33,501 nt of DNA from Caldifarciminota bacterium (GTDB lineage Bacteria > Hydrothermota > Tepidihabitantia > B36-G15). The notes under the pieces are model-generated. The model made no database searches. It saw only the letters and a program-made list of their open reading frames with translations, and was not told where the DNA came from. Both the position numbers and the translations under genes were made by a program. The stretch is from contig QNBE01000010.1 in the NCBI GenBank assembly GCA_003645615.1, positions 1 through 33,501 on the forward strand, in the 5' to 3' direction. This document shows positions 1 through 8,221 of this stretch, in pieces (positions within the stretch are counted from its first letter, which is position 1; each line of letters begins with the position of its first letter).

Positions 1-918
1 ATCCTGATCCAGTCCGGGGTCTTAAAAAAAGGAGATAATTTTGTCTGTGGAGTCAGCCACGGGCGGGTGCGGGAGATGCTGGATGAGGATGGTAACCGGA
101 TTCCTCAGGCCGAACCATCGATGCCGGTTCTGGTTCTCGGCTTCAATACCCTGCCCGAGGCTGGTGAGATCTTTCAGGTCGTTCCCACCGAGATCAAGGC
201 ACGTGATATCGCACAGCGGAGACTGCTGATGAGGAGGGCTGCAGCCACCAAGGTAAAACGGGTCACCCTCTACGACCTTCAGGAGAAGATCCAGCGGGGT
301 GAGTTGAAGGAGCTGAAGGTGATCCTGAAGGGCGATGTTGCGGGATCGGTTGAGGCGTTGTCTGAGAAGATCGAAGGTATGGCGGTTGAAGAGGCCTCGA
401 TCCGTGTTATCCACCGGGGGGTGGGGCCGATCAATACCTCGGATATCCGTCTCGCTCAGGTAACCTCTGCCATATGCGTTGGTTTTCATGTCGGCGTCGA
501 TCCTCGAGCCAAGGAGCTGGCAGAGGCCGAGGGTGTTGAGATCCGGACCTATCGCCTCATCTATGAAGCAATCGATGATCTAAGATCGGCCCTGCTCGGG
601 ATGCTGGAGCCCGAGATTACCGAGGTTGAGATCGGCCGCCTCGATGTCCGGCAGGTATTTACCATCTCCAAGATTGGTCTCATCGCGGGTTGCTATGTAA
701 AGGAAGGCAAAGTGGTGAGGGGGGCTGAGGCCAAGGTCGTGAGGGATGGGGAGGAGATCTTCAGATCGGTGGTTTCATCCCTCAAGAGGTTTAAAGAGGA
801 TGTCAAGGAGGTGGAGCAGGGTTTTGAGTGTGGTGTCGGGATTGAGGGGATAAAGGACCTCAAGGTCGGTGATGAGATCGTAATCATCGCCAAGGAGGAG
901 AAACCGAGGGAAGCATAA
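1..918 (+). CDS. infB: Translation initiation factor IF-2 (C-terminal 305 residues; 5' end outside window)
   Basis: IF-2 is the GTPase that brings fMet-tRNA to the 30S subunit and promotes subunit joining. The reading frame is open from base 1, so the N-terminus and the GTP-binding motifs lie upstream of the window. What is visible is the end of the domain II barrel (GRVREMLDEDG, around residues 21-31), the linker helix (AREIA-like 'ARDIAQRRL'), domain III ('LKGDVAGSVEAL', 'IHRGVGPINTSDI', 'AIDDLRSALLGMLEPE') and the C2 barrel that binds fMet-tRNA ('VFTISKIGLIAGCYV', 'SLKRFKEDVKEVEQGFECG'). All of these are typical of the family. The stop overlaps the next start as TAATG, so the gene heads a tight translation-factor operon. 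Identity is very secure; only the missing 5' part is unknown. Confidence 0.97.
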   Translation: MLIQSGVLKKGDNFVCGVSHGRVREMLDEDGNRIPQAEPSMPVLVLGFNTLPEAGEIFQVVPTEIKARDIAQRRLLMRRAAATKVKRVTLYDLQEKIQRGELKELKVILKGDVAGSVEALSEKIEGMAVEEASIRVIHRGVGPINTSDIRLAQVTSAICVGFHVGVDPRAKELAEAEGVEIRTYRLIYEAIDDLRSALLGMLEPEITEVEIGRLDVRQVFTISKIGLIAGCYVKEGKVVRGAEAKVVRDGEEIFRSVVSSLKRFKEDVKEVEQGFECGVGIEGIKDLKVGDEIVIIAKEEKPREA

Positions 919-1196
919 TGGTTGTCGGAGTCTGTTATTTAGAACTTTACGATGACACGGCAAGATCACTAAAGGACAAGAGGCGTCAACTTAAGAGCCT
1001 TAAGGAGAGGTTGAAGAATAATTTCAATATCTGTGTTATCGAGGTCGACTATCAGGATCTCTGGCAGCGGAGCCGGCTGGCGGTAATCACCGGCGGTGAT
1101 CGGGGGAGCGTCGACCGGACACTAAACCATGTGATCAATTTTGTCAGAAAGGAGCGAAATTTTACACTCCTCAACTATGATTTTGAGAGGCGATGA
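918..1196 (+). CDS. ylxP: YlxP-like DUF503 family protein
   Basis: This 92-residue protein matches the DUF503/YlxP family in length, in the N-terminal pattern 'MVVGVCYLELYDDTARSLKDKR' and in its position between infB and rbfA, the usual place for this family in many bacteria. The basic stretch after the first strand (KDKRRQLKSLKERLKNNF) and the later 'VEVDYQDLWQRSRLAV'-like segment are the conserved features. The molecular function is not established; genomic context suggests a role connected with translation or ribosome maturation. It starts on the A of the infB stop codon and its TGA overlaps the rbfA ATG as ATGA, so translation is probably coupled in both directions. Confidence 0.9.
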   Translation: MVVGVCYLELYDDTARSLKDKRRQLKSLKERLKNNFNICVIEVDYQDLWQRSRLAVITGGDRGSVDRTLNHVINFVRKERNFTLLNYDFERR

Positions 1197-1540
1197 GGAA
1201 CAAAAGGGTGGCCGAGAATATCAAAAGGGAGTTAGCCAAAATCATCCAGGAATCCTCTGATCCCAGATTTATCCACATCACTATCACCGGTGCGGAAGTA
1301 ACCCGTGATCTGAAATATGCCACTATCTACTTTACGACCATGAATCACCCCGAGGCTGGGATCGCACTGAGACACGCCCTCGGCTATATTCGGTCACAAT
1401 TGGCCCAGAAGATCAAGATTAAGTATCTACCCCAGCTCCGCTTTCGGGAGGATAAGAGCTACGAGTATGGCCAGCGCATCGATGAACTCCTTGACCGCAT
1501 CAAAGGCGAGACGGATACTGGAGCTGATCAGAAGGAATGA
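1193..1540 (+). CDS. rbfA: Ribosome-binding factor A
   Basis: RbfA is a KH-type protein that binds immature 30S subunits and helps 16S rRNA maturation. At 115 residues the length is normal. The family signature is clear: N-terminal 'RVAENIKRELAKIIQE', the 'DPRF..ITITGAEVTRDLKYATIYFT' strand-turn-strand, and the C-terminal helix region 'LAQKIKIKYLPQLRFREDKSYEYGQRIDELL'. The start overlaps the DUF503 stop (ATGA). The 3' end overlaps the following DHH gene by about 60 nt, which is more than the 1-4 nt overlaps elsewhere in this operon. Confidence 0.96.
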   Translation: MRNKRVAENIKRELAKIIQESSDPRFIHITITGAEVTRDLKYATIYFTTMNHPEAGIALRHALGYIRSQLAQKIKIKYLPQLRFREDKSYEYGQRIDELLDRIKGETDTGADQKE

Positions 1541-2423
1541 TCAGGGTCAGATCCTGATTCACACCTCTCCCGATGGAGATGCGATCGCTTCGGCAATCGG
1601 GCTCTACCGGGTCATCAAGAAGATAACCGGCTATTCCTATCACCTCTTCTGTCCCAGGCCGATTCCCACTCGATACCGTTTTCTCACCCGCAGCAGCCGG
1701 TTCCGCACCCGACCAAAAAAAGTTCCCTTTTCGATCGTCCTGGATACCGCCTCCCTCTCCCGTCTTCCCGGCTGGAAACCTTCCGGTCTCATCATCAATA
1801 TCGATCACCACGATTCCAATCCAGGATTTGGCGTAATAAATATCGTAGAGCCGAAATTCTCATCCACGGTTGAGATCCTGATGGCCCTCTTCAAACGGTG
1901 GCGGATTGGGATCGATCCTACCACAGCGTCAATTCTCTACGCCGGCATCTTTGCCGAGACCGGCGGTTTTATCTTCCGAAACACCAAGGCCGAGACCTTA
2001 ATTAATGCCGGTCATCTGGTTGCCGCCGGGGCACCACCGGCTGAGGTGGGGGAGAGGATTCTCAATCAGACTCCAAATCGTCTCCGGCTCCTCTCGCTTG
2101 CCCTTGCAACCCTTAAGGTGGTCAATGGGATCTCAATCATCTCGGTCTCAAGGGCGATGTTTCGTAAGACCAGGACCACAATTGATGAGACCGAAGGCTT
2201 TGTCGAGATCCCCCTCCAGATCCCCGAGGTCCGGATCTCAATCCTGTTGAAGGAACTCGAGGATGGGAGGACCAAGGTTAGCCTCCGATCGAAGGGAAGG
2301 GTAAATGTTAATCGGATCGCCCAGCGGTTTGGAGGTGGTGGCCATCGGAATGCGGCCGGTTTTGTGAGCGACTTCTCCCTCTCCCGGACCAGACGGGATC
2401 TCCTCCAGATGATTCAGGGCTGA
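1482..2423 (+). CDS. nrnA: DHH/DHHA1 family phosphoesterase (NrnA-like oligoribonuclease / pAp phosphatase)
   Basis: This DHH-superfamily phosphoesterase probably degrades short RNA oligonucleotides and/or 3'-phosphoadenosine 5'-phosphate. The visible motifs are metal-binding 'TSPDGDAIAS' (motif I), 'IVLDTA' (motif II), 'INIDHHDSN' (motif III, the DHH) and the C-terminal DHHA1 motif 'RFGGGGHRNAAGF'. The gene sits between rbfA and truB, the classical place for nrnA. The start is uncertain: no Shine-Dalgarno precedes the in-frame ATGs at 1467 or 1482. I chose 1482 because it gives the family-typical short lead (about 25 residues) before the first strand and a smaller overlap with rbfA; the protein is then 313 residues. 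Its TGA overlaps the truB ATG (TGATG). Confidence 0.9.
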   Translation: MNSLTASKARRILELIRRNDQGQILIHTSPDGDAIASAIGLYRVIKKITGYSYHLFCPRPIPTRYRFLTRSSRFRTRPKKVPFSIVLDTASLSRLPGWKPSGLIINIDHHDSNPGFGVINIVEPKFSSTVEILMALFKRWRIGIDPTTASILYAGIFAETGGFIFRNTKAETLINAGHLVAAGAPPAEVGERILNQTPNRLRLLSLALATLKVVNGISIISVSRAMFRKTRTTIDETEGFVEIPLQIPEVRISILLKELEDGRTKVSLRSKGRVNVNRIAQRFGGGGHRNAAGFVSDFSLSRTRRDLLQMIQG

Positions 2424-3256
2424 TGGATGGCTTCCTGCTCGTTGATAAGCCGGAAGGGGTGCTTTCATCCCACGTGATTAACCACTACCGTAAGGTCCTC
2501 AAAACCAAACTCGGCCATGCAGGAACTCTTGACCCCTTTGCATCCGGACTATTGGTGATCCTCGTTGGAAATGGGACCAAGCTTAGCTCTCTTGTTCAGG
2601 GGATGGAGAAGGAGTATCATGGGGTGGCCCGGTTCGGTATCGTCACCGATACCTATGATCCGACCGGAAGGATCATTTCTGAGGAAGAAAAGCCCGATCT
2701 CGATCTGAAACAGATCAAGGTAGCAATGAAAAAATTTGTCGGTGAGATCGAACAGATACCTCCAACTTTTTCGGCGGTGAAGGTTGCTGGTGAGAGATCT
2801 TACCGGCTCGCCCGAAAGGGGGTGATGGTTAAGAAGAGGCCAAGGAAGGTAAGGGTCTACCGGCTTGAGACGATCGAGTTCAGGCCTCCCGATCTCCACT
2901 TCCGGGCCGTGGTTGGGAAGGGGTGTTATATCCGCTCCCTCATCCACGACCTCGGCCAGATGCTCGGCCATGGGGCCACCCTCTGGTCCCTACGGCGAGT
3001 CCGGATTGGATCTTTCTCGGTAACAGATGCAATAGCACTGGGAGATCCACCAACTCTTTATTCCTTGGATGAGATTCTCCAAACTCTGCCCCAGATGAGG
3101 ATGTCCGCTGAGATTATCGATTCCCTCATCCAGGGGAAGTCGGTGGAAGTGGTGGGGAGGAAAGATGGGCTCTATTTCGTTACCGACGGGATGAGAAAAA
3201 TCCTGGGAATGGTGAAATCCGATCTGCTCCGGACCAAGAGGGTGATCGTCCAATGA
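2423..3256 (+). CDS. truB: tRNA pseudouridine(55) synthase TruB
   Basis: TruB isomerises U55 in the T-loop of most tRNAs. The catalytic aspartate is D37 in 'GHAGTLDPFASGLL'. The N-terminal 'GFLLVDKPEGVLSSHVI' is a variant of the usual KPxGxTSHDVV motif. The central 'IPPTFSAVKVAGERSYRLARKG' and the 'CYIRSLIHDLGQMLG' motif are also present. At 277 residues it is slightly short, but a C-terminal PUA-like tail is suggested by 'VEVVGRKDGLYFVTDGMRKILGMV'. The gene overlaps both neighbours by 1-4 nt, TGATG upstream and ATGA downstream into ribF. Confidence 0.97.
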   Translation: MDGFLLVDKPEGVLSSHVINHYRKVLKTKLGHAGTLDPFASGLLVILVGNGTKLSSLVQGMEKEYHGVARFGIVTDTYDPTGRIISEEEKPDLDLKQIKVAMKKFVGEIEQIPPTFSAVKVAGERSYRLARKGVMVKKRPRKVRVYRLETIEFRPPDLHFRAVVGKGCYIRSLIHDLGQMLGHGATLWSLRRVRIGSFSVTDAIALGDPPTLYSLDEILQTLPQMRMSAEIIDSLIQGKSVEVVGRKDGLYFVTDGMRKILGMVKSDLLRTKRVIVQ

Positions 3257-4152
3257 AGGTCTATCTTGAAAGGGGACAGCTTCGTGGTCCGGTTGTAACT
3301 ATTGGTGCCTTTGATGGCATCCATCTCGGGCATCGCATACTGATTGAAACCGGTAAAGCAATCGCTCGGGCCCGGAGGAAGAGGTTCGGGATCATCAGTT
3401 TTGATCCCATCCCGATCCAATTCTTTAATCCCGACTTCCCAATGCTCCTCACCACCAGATCGGAAAAGGAGTCGATCCTCGATCTTCTCGGTGTTGACTT
3501 CATCTACTACTTCCGATTCGATCAGAAACTTGCTCGGATGGAGGCGAAAGACTTCTTAAAACAGATTGTTGCCAGAATTAATCCCCAGGTTGTGGTTACC
3601 GGTAAGGATCACCATTTCGGAAGGGATCGGAGAGGAGGGGTTTACCTCTATAAACGTTACTTTCCCGAGGTGCTGGTGATCGAGCCGATTCGGCTTGGAG
3701 ATGTTGTCTGCTCCAGCACTGTGGTAAGGAAGGAACTGGTAATGGGAAGGGTCAACTCGGCCTGGAGACTGTTGGGTCGTCCCTACCGATTTCAGGGCAT
3801 AGTTGGTCCCGGTCATGGGAAGGGACGTAAACTTGGTTTTCCAACCATTAATCTCGCACTCGTTGATGACGGGAAGATTCTCCCCCAGGATGGGGTCTAT
3901 CTTGTCCGCTGCCATATTCAAAAAAAGGTCTATCCCGGAGCGATGTCGATTGGACCGGTTCGGACAATAAAGGAAGAGCATTCGATCGAGATCCATCTCT
4001 TAGATTTTGCCGGCGATCTCTATGGGGAAGAGGTCGGTGTTGAGATTCTGCTTCGTCTACGTGATTTAAAGCAGTTCACCACTGCAGATGCCCTTAGCAG
4101 ACAGATACGAAGGGATATCGAATTGGCAAAGAAACTGGTTGTCTCTTTATAG
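3253..4152 (+). CDS. ribF: Bifunctional riboflavin kinase / FAD synthetase
   Basis: This enzyme makes FMN from riboflavin and ATP, then FAD from FMN and ATP. The N-terminal nucleotidyltransferase domain has 'GAFDGIHLGHRILI' (residues about 18-31, the HxGH site) and 'KDHHFGRDRRG'. 'CSSTVVRKEL' corresponds to the ISSTxIR motif. The C-terminal kinase barrel begins at 'GRPYRFQGIVGPGHGKGRKLGFPTINL', where PTIN stands for the usual PTAN. Length (299 residues) is normal. It ends the infB-to-ribF operon; a separate promoter for the next gene begins 4 nt after its TAG, at 4156. Confidence 0.97.
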   Translation: MKVYLERGQLRGPVVTIGAFDGIHLGHRILIETGKAIARARRKRFGIISFDPIPIQFFNPDFPMLLTTRSEKESILDLLGVDFIYYFRFDQKLARMEAKDFLKQIVARINPQVVVTGKDHHFGRDRRGGVYLYKRYFPEVLVIEPIRLGDVVCSSTVVRKELVMGRVNSAWRLLGRPYRFQGIVGPGHGKGRKLGFPTINLALVDDGKILPQDGVYLVRCHIQKKVYPGAMSIGPVRTIKEEHSIEIHLLDFAGDLYGEEVGVEILLRLRDLKQFTTADALSRQIRRDIELAKKLVVSL

Positions 4153-4155
4153 ACC

Positions 4156-4183
4156 TTGTCCGTATTCGAGAAATGGATAAAAT
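4156..4183 (+). promoter_or_regulatory. Candidate housekeeping promoter for the secreted propeller gene
   Basis: TTGTCC (4156-4161), 16 nt of spacer, TAAAAT (4178-4183). The predicted start near 4190 lies directly before the Shine-Dalgarno GGAGGTGAT (4191-4199) of the ATG at 4201. The -35 matches the consensus at four of six positions. Support comes mainly from the position and the shared 16-nt spacing seen at other gene starts in this window. Confidence 0.5.
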
Positions 4184-4200
4184 CATGGATGGAGGTGATT

Positions 4201-5292
4201 ATGGTTAAGGTAGGATATGTAATTGCGATAATAGGAGTCACCAGTATGGCCATTGCAGACTATGACGCCACCGTAGAGAATGTCAGCAGCATGATGATTA
4301 ACGAACAGCCCTCTCCGCCCCGCCTACTCCAGCCACCCTTGATCGGACAATTTGCCGCTCCCGATGGCGCCAGCCGTGGGATTACCTTCGATGGCACTTA
4401 TCTATGGATTGCTAATAGTGGCGATGGTAATAGCTCCCAGGGAAGAAGGATCTGGAAGGTTGATCCTAACAATGGCAGTGTGATTAATTCCTATCCCGCC
4501 TTTGGCAGTGGGATTCCAGTAGGACTCACTTGGGATGGTAGTTATCTCTGGTATGCTGAGTTTAGTCCAGCGGGAATCTTCAAGATCGACACCGGTTCAA
4601 TGTCGGTGGTAAAGCAACTTCCTACACCTACTTCAATCCCGTTTGATCTGGCCTGTGATGGTCAGTATCTGTATGTAGTCCATGGCAATGACACCATCAT
4701 CTCGAAGATTGATACTGCTTCTGGCAGTGTGCAAGAGCAGATCCCTTGCAATTATAGTTCCCCTAATGTGAGACCTTTCGGCCTTGCCCATCTCCCTTTT
4801 GGCAGCGGTGAGCTATGGACTTGTGATGGTAACTATGGCTCCAACTATATGAATGAATACGACTTTGCTTCAGCATCTTGGGTCGACCAATGGGCTACCA
4901 ATCCAGCCACATATCCTTGCGGAGTAGCCTATGATCCAGCAACTGGACATCTCTGGGTCTCATGTTGGAGGACTGATTCAATCTATATCTTTGATGCTGG
5001 CACCCCTCATGTTGCTGAGCGGTCCAGAGAATTCTTTACCGGTTTCAGGATCTACCCCAATCCTACTTTTGGAATGGTTACCATTGAGTTCAATCTGGCT
5101 CAAACTGACCAAGTTAATTTAACCCTTTATGATCCCAGTGGACGAGCGATTAAACATCTGATCAATAGACCGCTGGCAATTGGTAAGCACACCCTTACCT
5201 TCGATTTCCATAATCTTCCACCCGGTCCTTATTTCATCTTCTGGGAAGGCGAGAGAGGAAAACGGATAGGCAAACTGATAGTTCTACAGTAA
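4201..5292 (+). CDS. Secreted beta-propeller protein with C-terminal type IX-like sorting domain
   Basis: The start at 4201 is fixed by an excellent Shine-Dalgarno (GGAGGTGAT, 4191-4199); in-frame codons upstream lack one. The 363-residue product begins with a signal peptide (hydrophobic 'VGYVIAIIGVTSMAIADYD', cleavage likely after AIA). The middle holds repeated blades of the kind 'GITFDGTYLWIANSG', 'GLTWDGSYLWYAEFS', 'LACDGQYLYVVHGN', 'GVAYDPATGHLWVSC', a YncE/SMP-30-like propeller with no visible catalytic motif. The last 80 or so residues are a sorting-domain fold: 'FRIYPNPTFGMVTIEF', 'VNLTLYDPSGRAIKHL', 'LPPGPYFIFWEG', 'KLIVLQ'. The protein is probably exported and surface-attached or released. 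Substrate and role are unknown. It separates ribF from an oppositely oriented dehydrogenase and has its own promoter. Confidence 0.88.
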   Translation: MVKVGYVIAIIGVTSMAIADYDATVENVSSMMINEQPSPPRLLQPPLIGQFAAPDGASRGITFDGTYLWIANSGDGNSSQGRRIWKVDPNNGSVINSYPAFGSGIPVGLTWDGSYLWYAEFSPAGIFKIDTGSMSVVKQLPTPTSIPFDLACDGQYLYVVHGNDTIISKIDTASGSVQEQIPCNYSSPNVRPFGLAHLPFGSGELWTCDGNYGSNYMNEYDFASASWVDQWATNPATYPCGVAYDPATGHLWVSCWRTDSIYIFDAGTPHVAERSREFFTGFRIYPNPTFGMVTIEFNLAQTDQVNLTLYDPSGRAIKHLINRPLAIGKHTLTFDFHNLPPGPYFIFWEGERGKRIGKLIVLQ

Positions 5293-5296
5293 CTCG

Positions 5297-5328
5297 TTAA
5301 GGGGAAGGGTTTAAACCCTTCCCCTTAA
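5297..5328. terminator. Perfect 32-bp palindrome between convergent genes, probable bidirectional terminator
   Basis: The half-site TTAAGGGGAAGGGTTT is followed immediately by its exact reverse complement, giving 16-bp arms with no spacer. It lies in the 40-nt gap between the stop at 5292 and the opposing stop at 5333, as expected of a shared hairpin terminator. There is no U-tract after it on either strand, so it may not be a standard intrinsic terminator. Confidence 0.65.
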
Positions 5329-5332
5329 TCCT

Positions 5333-6529
5333 CTATCCTTCCTGATACCCCTGCCACCGCTCCTTAAGCTTGGGGTCTTGAATCGTTTCTAAGATGTAGT
5401 CACAGAACTCCCGCCCCGTGGCACCGGTATCCCTGCCGGTCATAATCAATTTCCGCTCGTACTGACCGCAGATATCTAAGGCCATATTGAGCCGCTCCCC
5501 CAGTTCTGGATAGCCGATATGATTGAGTAACATTGCCCCCGCCCGGATGACACTGGAGGGATCGGCATATTTGGTCCTTCCTTCCCTCACCATTCGTGGT
5601 GCGGTGCCATGGATCGCCTCGAACATCGCATACTGCTTGCCGATGTTGGCACTGCCCGCGGTCCCGACCCCACCCTGAAACTCGGCTGCTTCATCGGTGA
5701 GGATATCGCCGTAGAGATTGGGGAGGACGAGGATCTTGAACTGGGTCCTCCGTTTGGGATCGACAAGCTTTGCGGTCATGATGTCGATGAACCAGTCATC
5801 GGCATTGATCTCGGGATACTCCTTAGCAATGTCATAGAAGATCTTGAGGAAGAGCCCATCGGTGGTCTTCACAACATTGGCCTTGGTCACGGCGGTAACC
5901 CGATCGATTCTGTTCTTCCTGGCATATTCGAAGGCGAGGCGGATGATCCTCTCACTACCGGGGCGGGTGATCACCTTGAAATCGACCGCAAGATCCGGGG
6001 TTACCTCAATCCCATAAGGACCCAAGGCATAGGCACCTTCTGTATTCTCCCGGAAGAAGACCCAGTCGATCCCTTCCTTTGGGACCCGCACGGGACGGAC
6101 ATTGGCAAAGAGATCGAGTTCCTTACGGATCGCAACATTGGCGCTTTCGATATTGGGCCAGGGATCACCCCGTTTGGGGGTTGTCGTCGGCCCCTTTAAT
6201 AGCACATGACACTTCTTGATCTCAACCAGGACATCGTCCGGGATCGGCTTCTTCACCTCTGATCTCCGCTCGATCGTCAAACCCTCAATTACCCGGAACT
6301 CCACCTTCCCCTTATCGACCTCATCCTTGAGCAGATGCTCCAAGACCCGATGAGCCTCCTGGGTGATATAGGGACCGATCCCGTCCCCTCCGATTACCCC
6401 AATAATAATCGGCTTCAACCTGGAATAATCGATCCAATCCTTCTCGGCTTTAATCCTCTCCACCCTCTCCAGCTGCGGTTTCAGGATTTCCGCCAGGTGT
6501 TCCTTCGCCTTTTCCAGGGCATCGACCAT
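5333..6529 (-). CDS. icd: Isocitrate/isopropylmalate-family dehydrogenase, probably isocitrate dehydrogenase
   Basis: This beta-decarboxylating dehydrogenase of 398 residues probably oxidises isocitrate to 2-oxoglutarate in the TCA cycle. The substrate-site segment 'NIESANVAIRKELDLFANVRPVR' has the S-x-N-x3-R pattern of isocitrate dehydrogenases rather than the L-rich version of isopropylmalate dehydrogenases. Other family motifs are 'VIGGDGIGP', 'RENTEGAYA', 'VTAVTKANVVK' and 'FEAIHGTAPR'. After HGTAP the residues are R-M, neither the K-Y of NADP enzymes nor the D-I/L of NAD enzymes, so cofactor use cannot be assigned. A charged N-terminal extension of about 40 residues precedes the first strand. 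The ATG at 6529 has AGGAGG 5 nt upstream (6535-6540); a GTG at 6532 is less well placed. Confidence 0.88.
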   Translation of the reverse strand: MVDALEKAKEHLAEILKPQLERVERIKAEKDWIDYSRLKPIIIGVIGGDGIGPYITQEAHRVLEHLLKDEVDKGKVEFRVIEGLTIERRSEVKKPIPDDVLVEIKKCHVLLKGPTTTPKRGDPWPNIESANVAIRKELDLFANVRPVRVPKEGIDWVFFRENTEGAYALGPYGIEVTPDLAVDFKVITRPGSERIIRLAFEYARKNRIDRVTAVTKANVVKTTDGLFLKIFYDIAKEYPEINADDWFIDIMTAKLVDPKRRTQFKILVLPNLYGDILTDEAAEFQGGVGTAGSANIGKQYAMFEAIHGTAPRMVREGRTKYADPSSVIRAGAMLLNHIGYPELGERLNMALDICGQYERKLIMTGRDTGATGREFCDYILETIQDPKLKERWQGYQEG

Positions 6530-6551
6530 CACAACCTCCTTTTTCAGGCTT

Positions 6552-6579
6552 ATCTTAACAAGAAATCCTGAATCGTCAA
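6552..6579 (-). promoter_or_regulatory. Candidate promoter of the isocitrate dehydrogenase gene
   Basis: Read on the minus strand: TTGACG (6579-6574), 16 nt of spacer, TAAGAT (6557-6552). The predicted start near 6545 gives a leader of about 16 nt carrying AGGAGG (6540-6535) before the ATG at 6529. It fits entirely in the 57-nt gap between this gene and the next one. Confidence 0.65.
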
Positions 6580-6586
6580 GATCTGG

Positions 6587-8158
6587 CTAAATCTTTACTA
6601 TTTTGAAGTGATACATATGGACATCAGTGGAAATCATAAGAAAATAAAGTCCAGCTGGTAGTTTTTTCAATCGGGGATCGGAAATAGTCACTTCTTTTAG
6701 CGTCTGATTGAAGTTGTAGTCAAGAATGGTTTTGCCAATTGGATCATAAAGAGTTACTTTATTAATGCGCTCAAGGGAATCGATTTTTAAATAAATTCTC
6801 TCGGTGAAAAACAGAGGGATGAACGGATGGGTAGATTGAGCAGTATGTCCCTCCTCAACCCCAAGCTTATTAAGGCTGATGATGACAAGGTCAAAGTATC
6901 TCTCTACTCCGCCAAAGCTCAACCCGGTAATATATAGGTTGCCATCCCGACCTTCGCAGACAGCCTTGCCATAGTCATTACCATTTCCGGTTCCATCATA
7001 TCGATAGATCCAGTTTTCAATTCCGCTATGAGTAAGACTTATCACGACGATATCTTCCCCAACTCCGCCACTGTATCCGGCTGCATAGACATTTCCATCA
7101 GATCCCTCAACTATGGAACAGGCGACATCATCTCTGTTTACATTGCTGTTATACCGGTACACCCATCTCTCGGCACCCGTATAATCGAGGCTGATGACTA
7201 ACAGGTCCTGTGCCGTGGTGTCGCCGTTACTCAGACCGGCGATGTAGAGGTTTTGGTCACCACCAGAAATAATTTGAAATGCCTGGTCGAACTTATCGTC
7301 CGGACCGTTGTATCTATAGATCCAACGCAGATTACCTGATACGGTGAGACTGATCACGGTTAAATCGCCAAGAGTTCCAATTCCCTCACTATAGCCGGCA
7401 ATATAGAGATTCCCATCTGATCCCTGGGCGATAGAGAGGGCCTTATCGGTGCTGTACCCCGGTCCCTCATAGCGGTAACTCCATTGTTCGACTCCTTCGG
7501 TTGTGAGCCCGATGACCAAGAAGTCGTAATCGCTCCCGTCATAGTAAGTTCCGCTGACTACCAAATCGCCTTGGGTGGTCTGGACTATATTATATGCGAA
7601 TCCGGTATTGGCGGTGAAGTAATAAACCCATCTTTCGGCTCCAGAGGGGGTCAAGCTAATAACAACGGGATAGAGATCGCTATAGCCAACAAGATACAGA
7701 TTTCCATTTCGACCTTGAATGATCGTATAGGCTACATCTTCTTGATTGGTTGATCCATTATAGCGATATATCCATCTTGGCGATCCTAAGGTATCCAGAG
7801 AGATTACCGTTATATCAGTGGCGGTTCCAGAGCCGGTGCTTGCACCCACAACATATAGATAGCCGTCTTTTCCCTGGATAATCTTATTGGCAAAATCATC
7901 CCGTCGTCCTGGACCATCATACCGATACACCCATCGCATTACTCCGGCCGTATTGAGACTGACGACAACAAAGTCATACCGATTATCCCCCCAGCTTTCA
8001 CCCGCAGCATAGATATTACCGCCTCTTCCCTGGATGATCGAATAACCTTTATCGTTATATCCGTTATGATAACTGTAGACCCAATTCTGAGTCTGCGCAT
8101 AAATTGGAATCATGCCTGCTAAAAATCCACAAAGTATTGAAACTGAAATTCGAAACAT
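6587..8158 (-). CDS. Secreted eight-repeat propeller-like protein with C-terminal sorting domain
   Basis: The 523-residue product starts with a signal peptide (MFRISVSILCGFLAGMIPIYAQ, cut after YAQ). Eight repeats of about 48-53 residues follow. Each opens with a W-[VIS]-Y-[RSY]-[YF] strand ('WVYRYDGPG', 'WIYRYNGS', 'WSYRYEGPG') and contains 'IxQGxDGNLYxxGxS' and 'D..VISL...G'. This resembles SBBP/delta-60-type beta-propeller repeats; eight repeats suggest one eight-bladed propeller. The C-terminus ('VTLYDPIGKTILDY', 'LPAGLYFLMIS', 'FKIVKI') is a sorting-domain strand pattern, though its N-terminal P-N-P motif is not obvious. No enzymatic motif is visible. The start is close to a -10-like box (see promoter entry), with only a poorly spaced GAGGAAAGG upstream. 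Confidence 0.85.
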   Translation of the reverse strand: MFRISVSILCGFLAGMIPIYAQTQNWVYSYHNGYNDKGYSIIQGRGGNIYAAGESWGDNRYDFVVVSLNTAGVMRWVYRYDGPGRRDDFANKIIQGKDGYLYVVGASTGSGTATDITVISLDTLGSPRWIYRYNGSTNQEDVAYTIIQGRNGNLYLVGYSDLYPVVISLTPSGAERWVYYFTANTGFAYNIVQTTQGDLVVSGTYYDGSDYDFLVIGLTTEGVEQWSYRYEGPGYSTDKALSIAQGSDGNLYIAGYSEGIGTLGDLTVISLTVSGNLRWIYRYNGPDDKFDQAFQIISGGDQNLYIAGLSNGDTTAQDLLVISLDYTGAERWVYRYNSNVNRDDVACSIVEGSDGNVYAAGYSGGVGEDIVVISLTHSGIENWIYRYDGTGNGNDYGKAVCEGRDGNLYITGLSFGGVERYFDLVIISLNKLGVEEGHTAQSTHPFIPLFFTERIYLKIDSLERINKVTLYDPIGKTILDYNFNQTLKEVTISDPRLKKLPAGLYFLMISTDVHMYHFKIVKI

Positions 8159-8163
8159 GATAA

Positions 8164-8191
8164 ATTATAACCTTTCCTCACTTGTAGTCCA
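8164..8191 (-). promoter_or_regulatory. Candidate promoter, possibly leaderless, for the eight-repeat propeller gene
   Basis: On the minus strand: TGGACT (8191-8186), 16 nt of spacer, a perfect TATAAT (8169-8164). The -10 ends only 5 nt before the ATG at 8158, so transcription would start at or next to the initiation codon. The -35 matches only four of six positions. Confidence 0.45.
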
Positions 8192-8221
8192 GATTGCAGC
8201 ATTCTTAATCACAGGAATCTA

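Noticed and set aside
4156-4200. Upstream in-frame start codons for the first propeller protein
   Set aside because: The segment overlaps the candidate promoter, lacks a Shine-Dalgarno and would put about 15 extra polar residues before the signal peptide; ATG 4201 has GGAGGTGAT.
5609-6199. 196-codon open frame on the + strand opposite the isocitrate dehydrogenase
   Set aside because: Pure antisense of a conserved enzyme; D/G/I/E-rich shadow composition.
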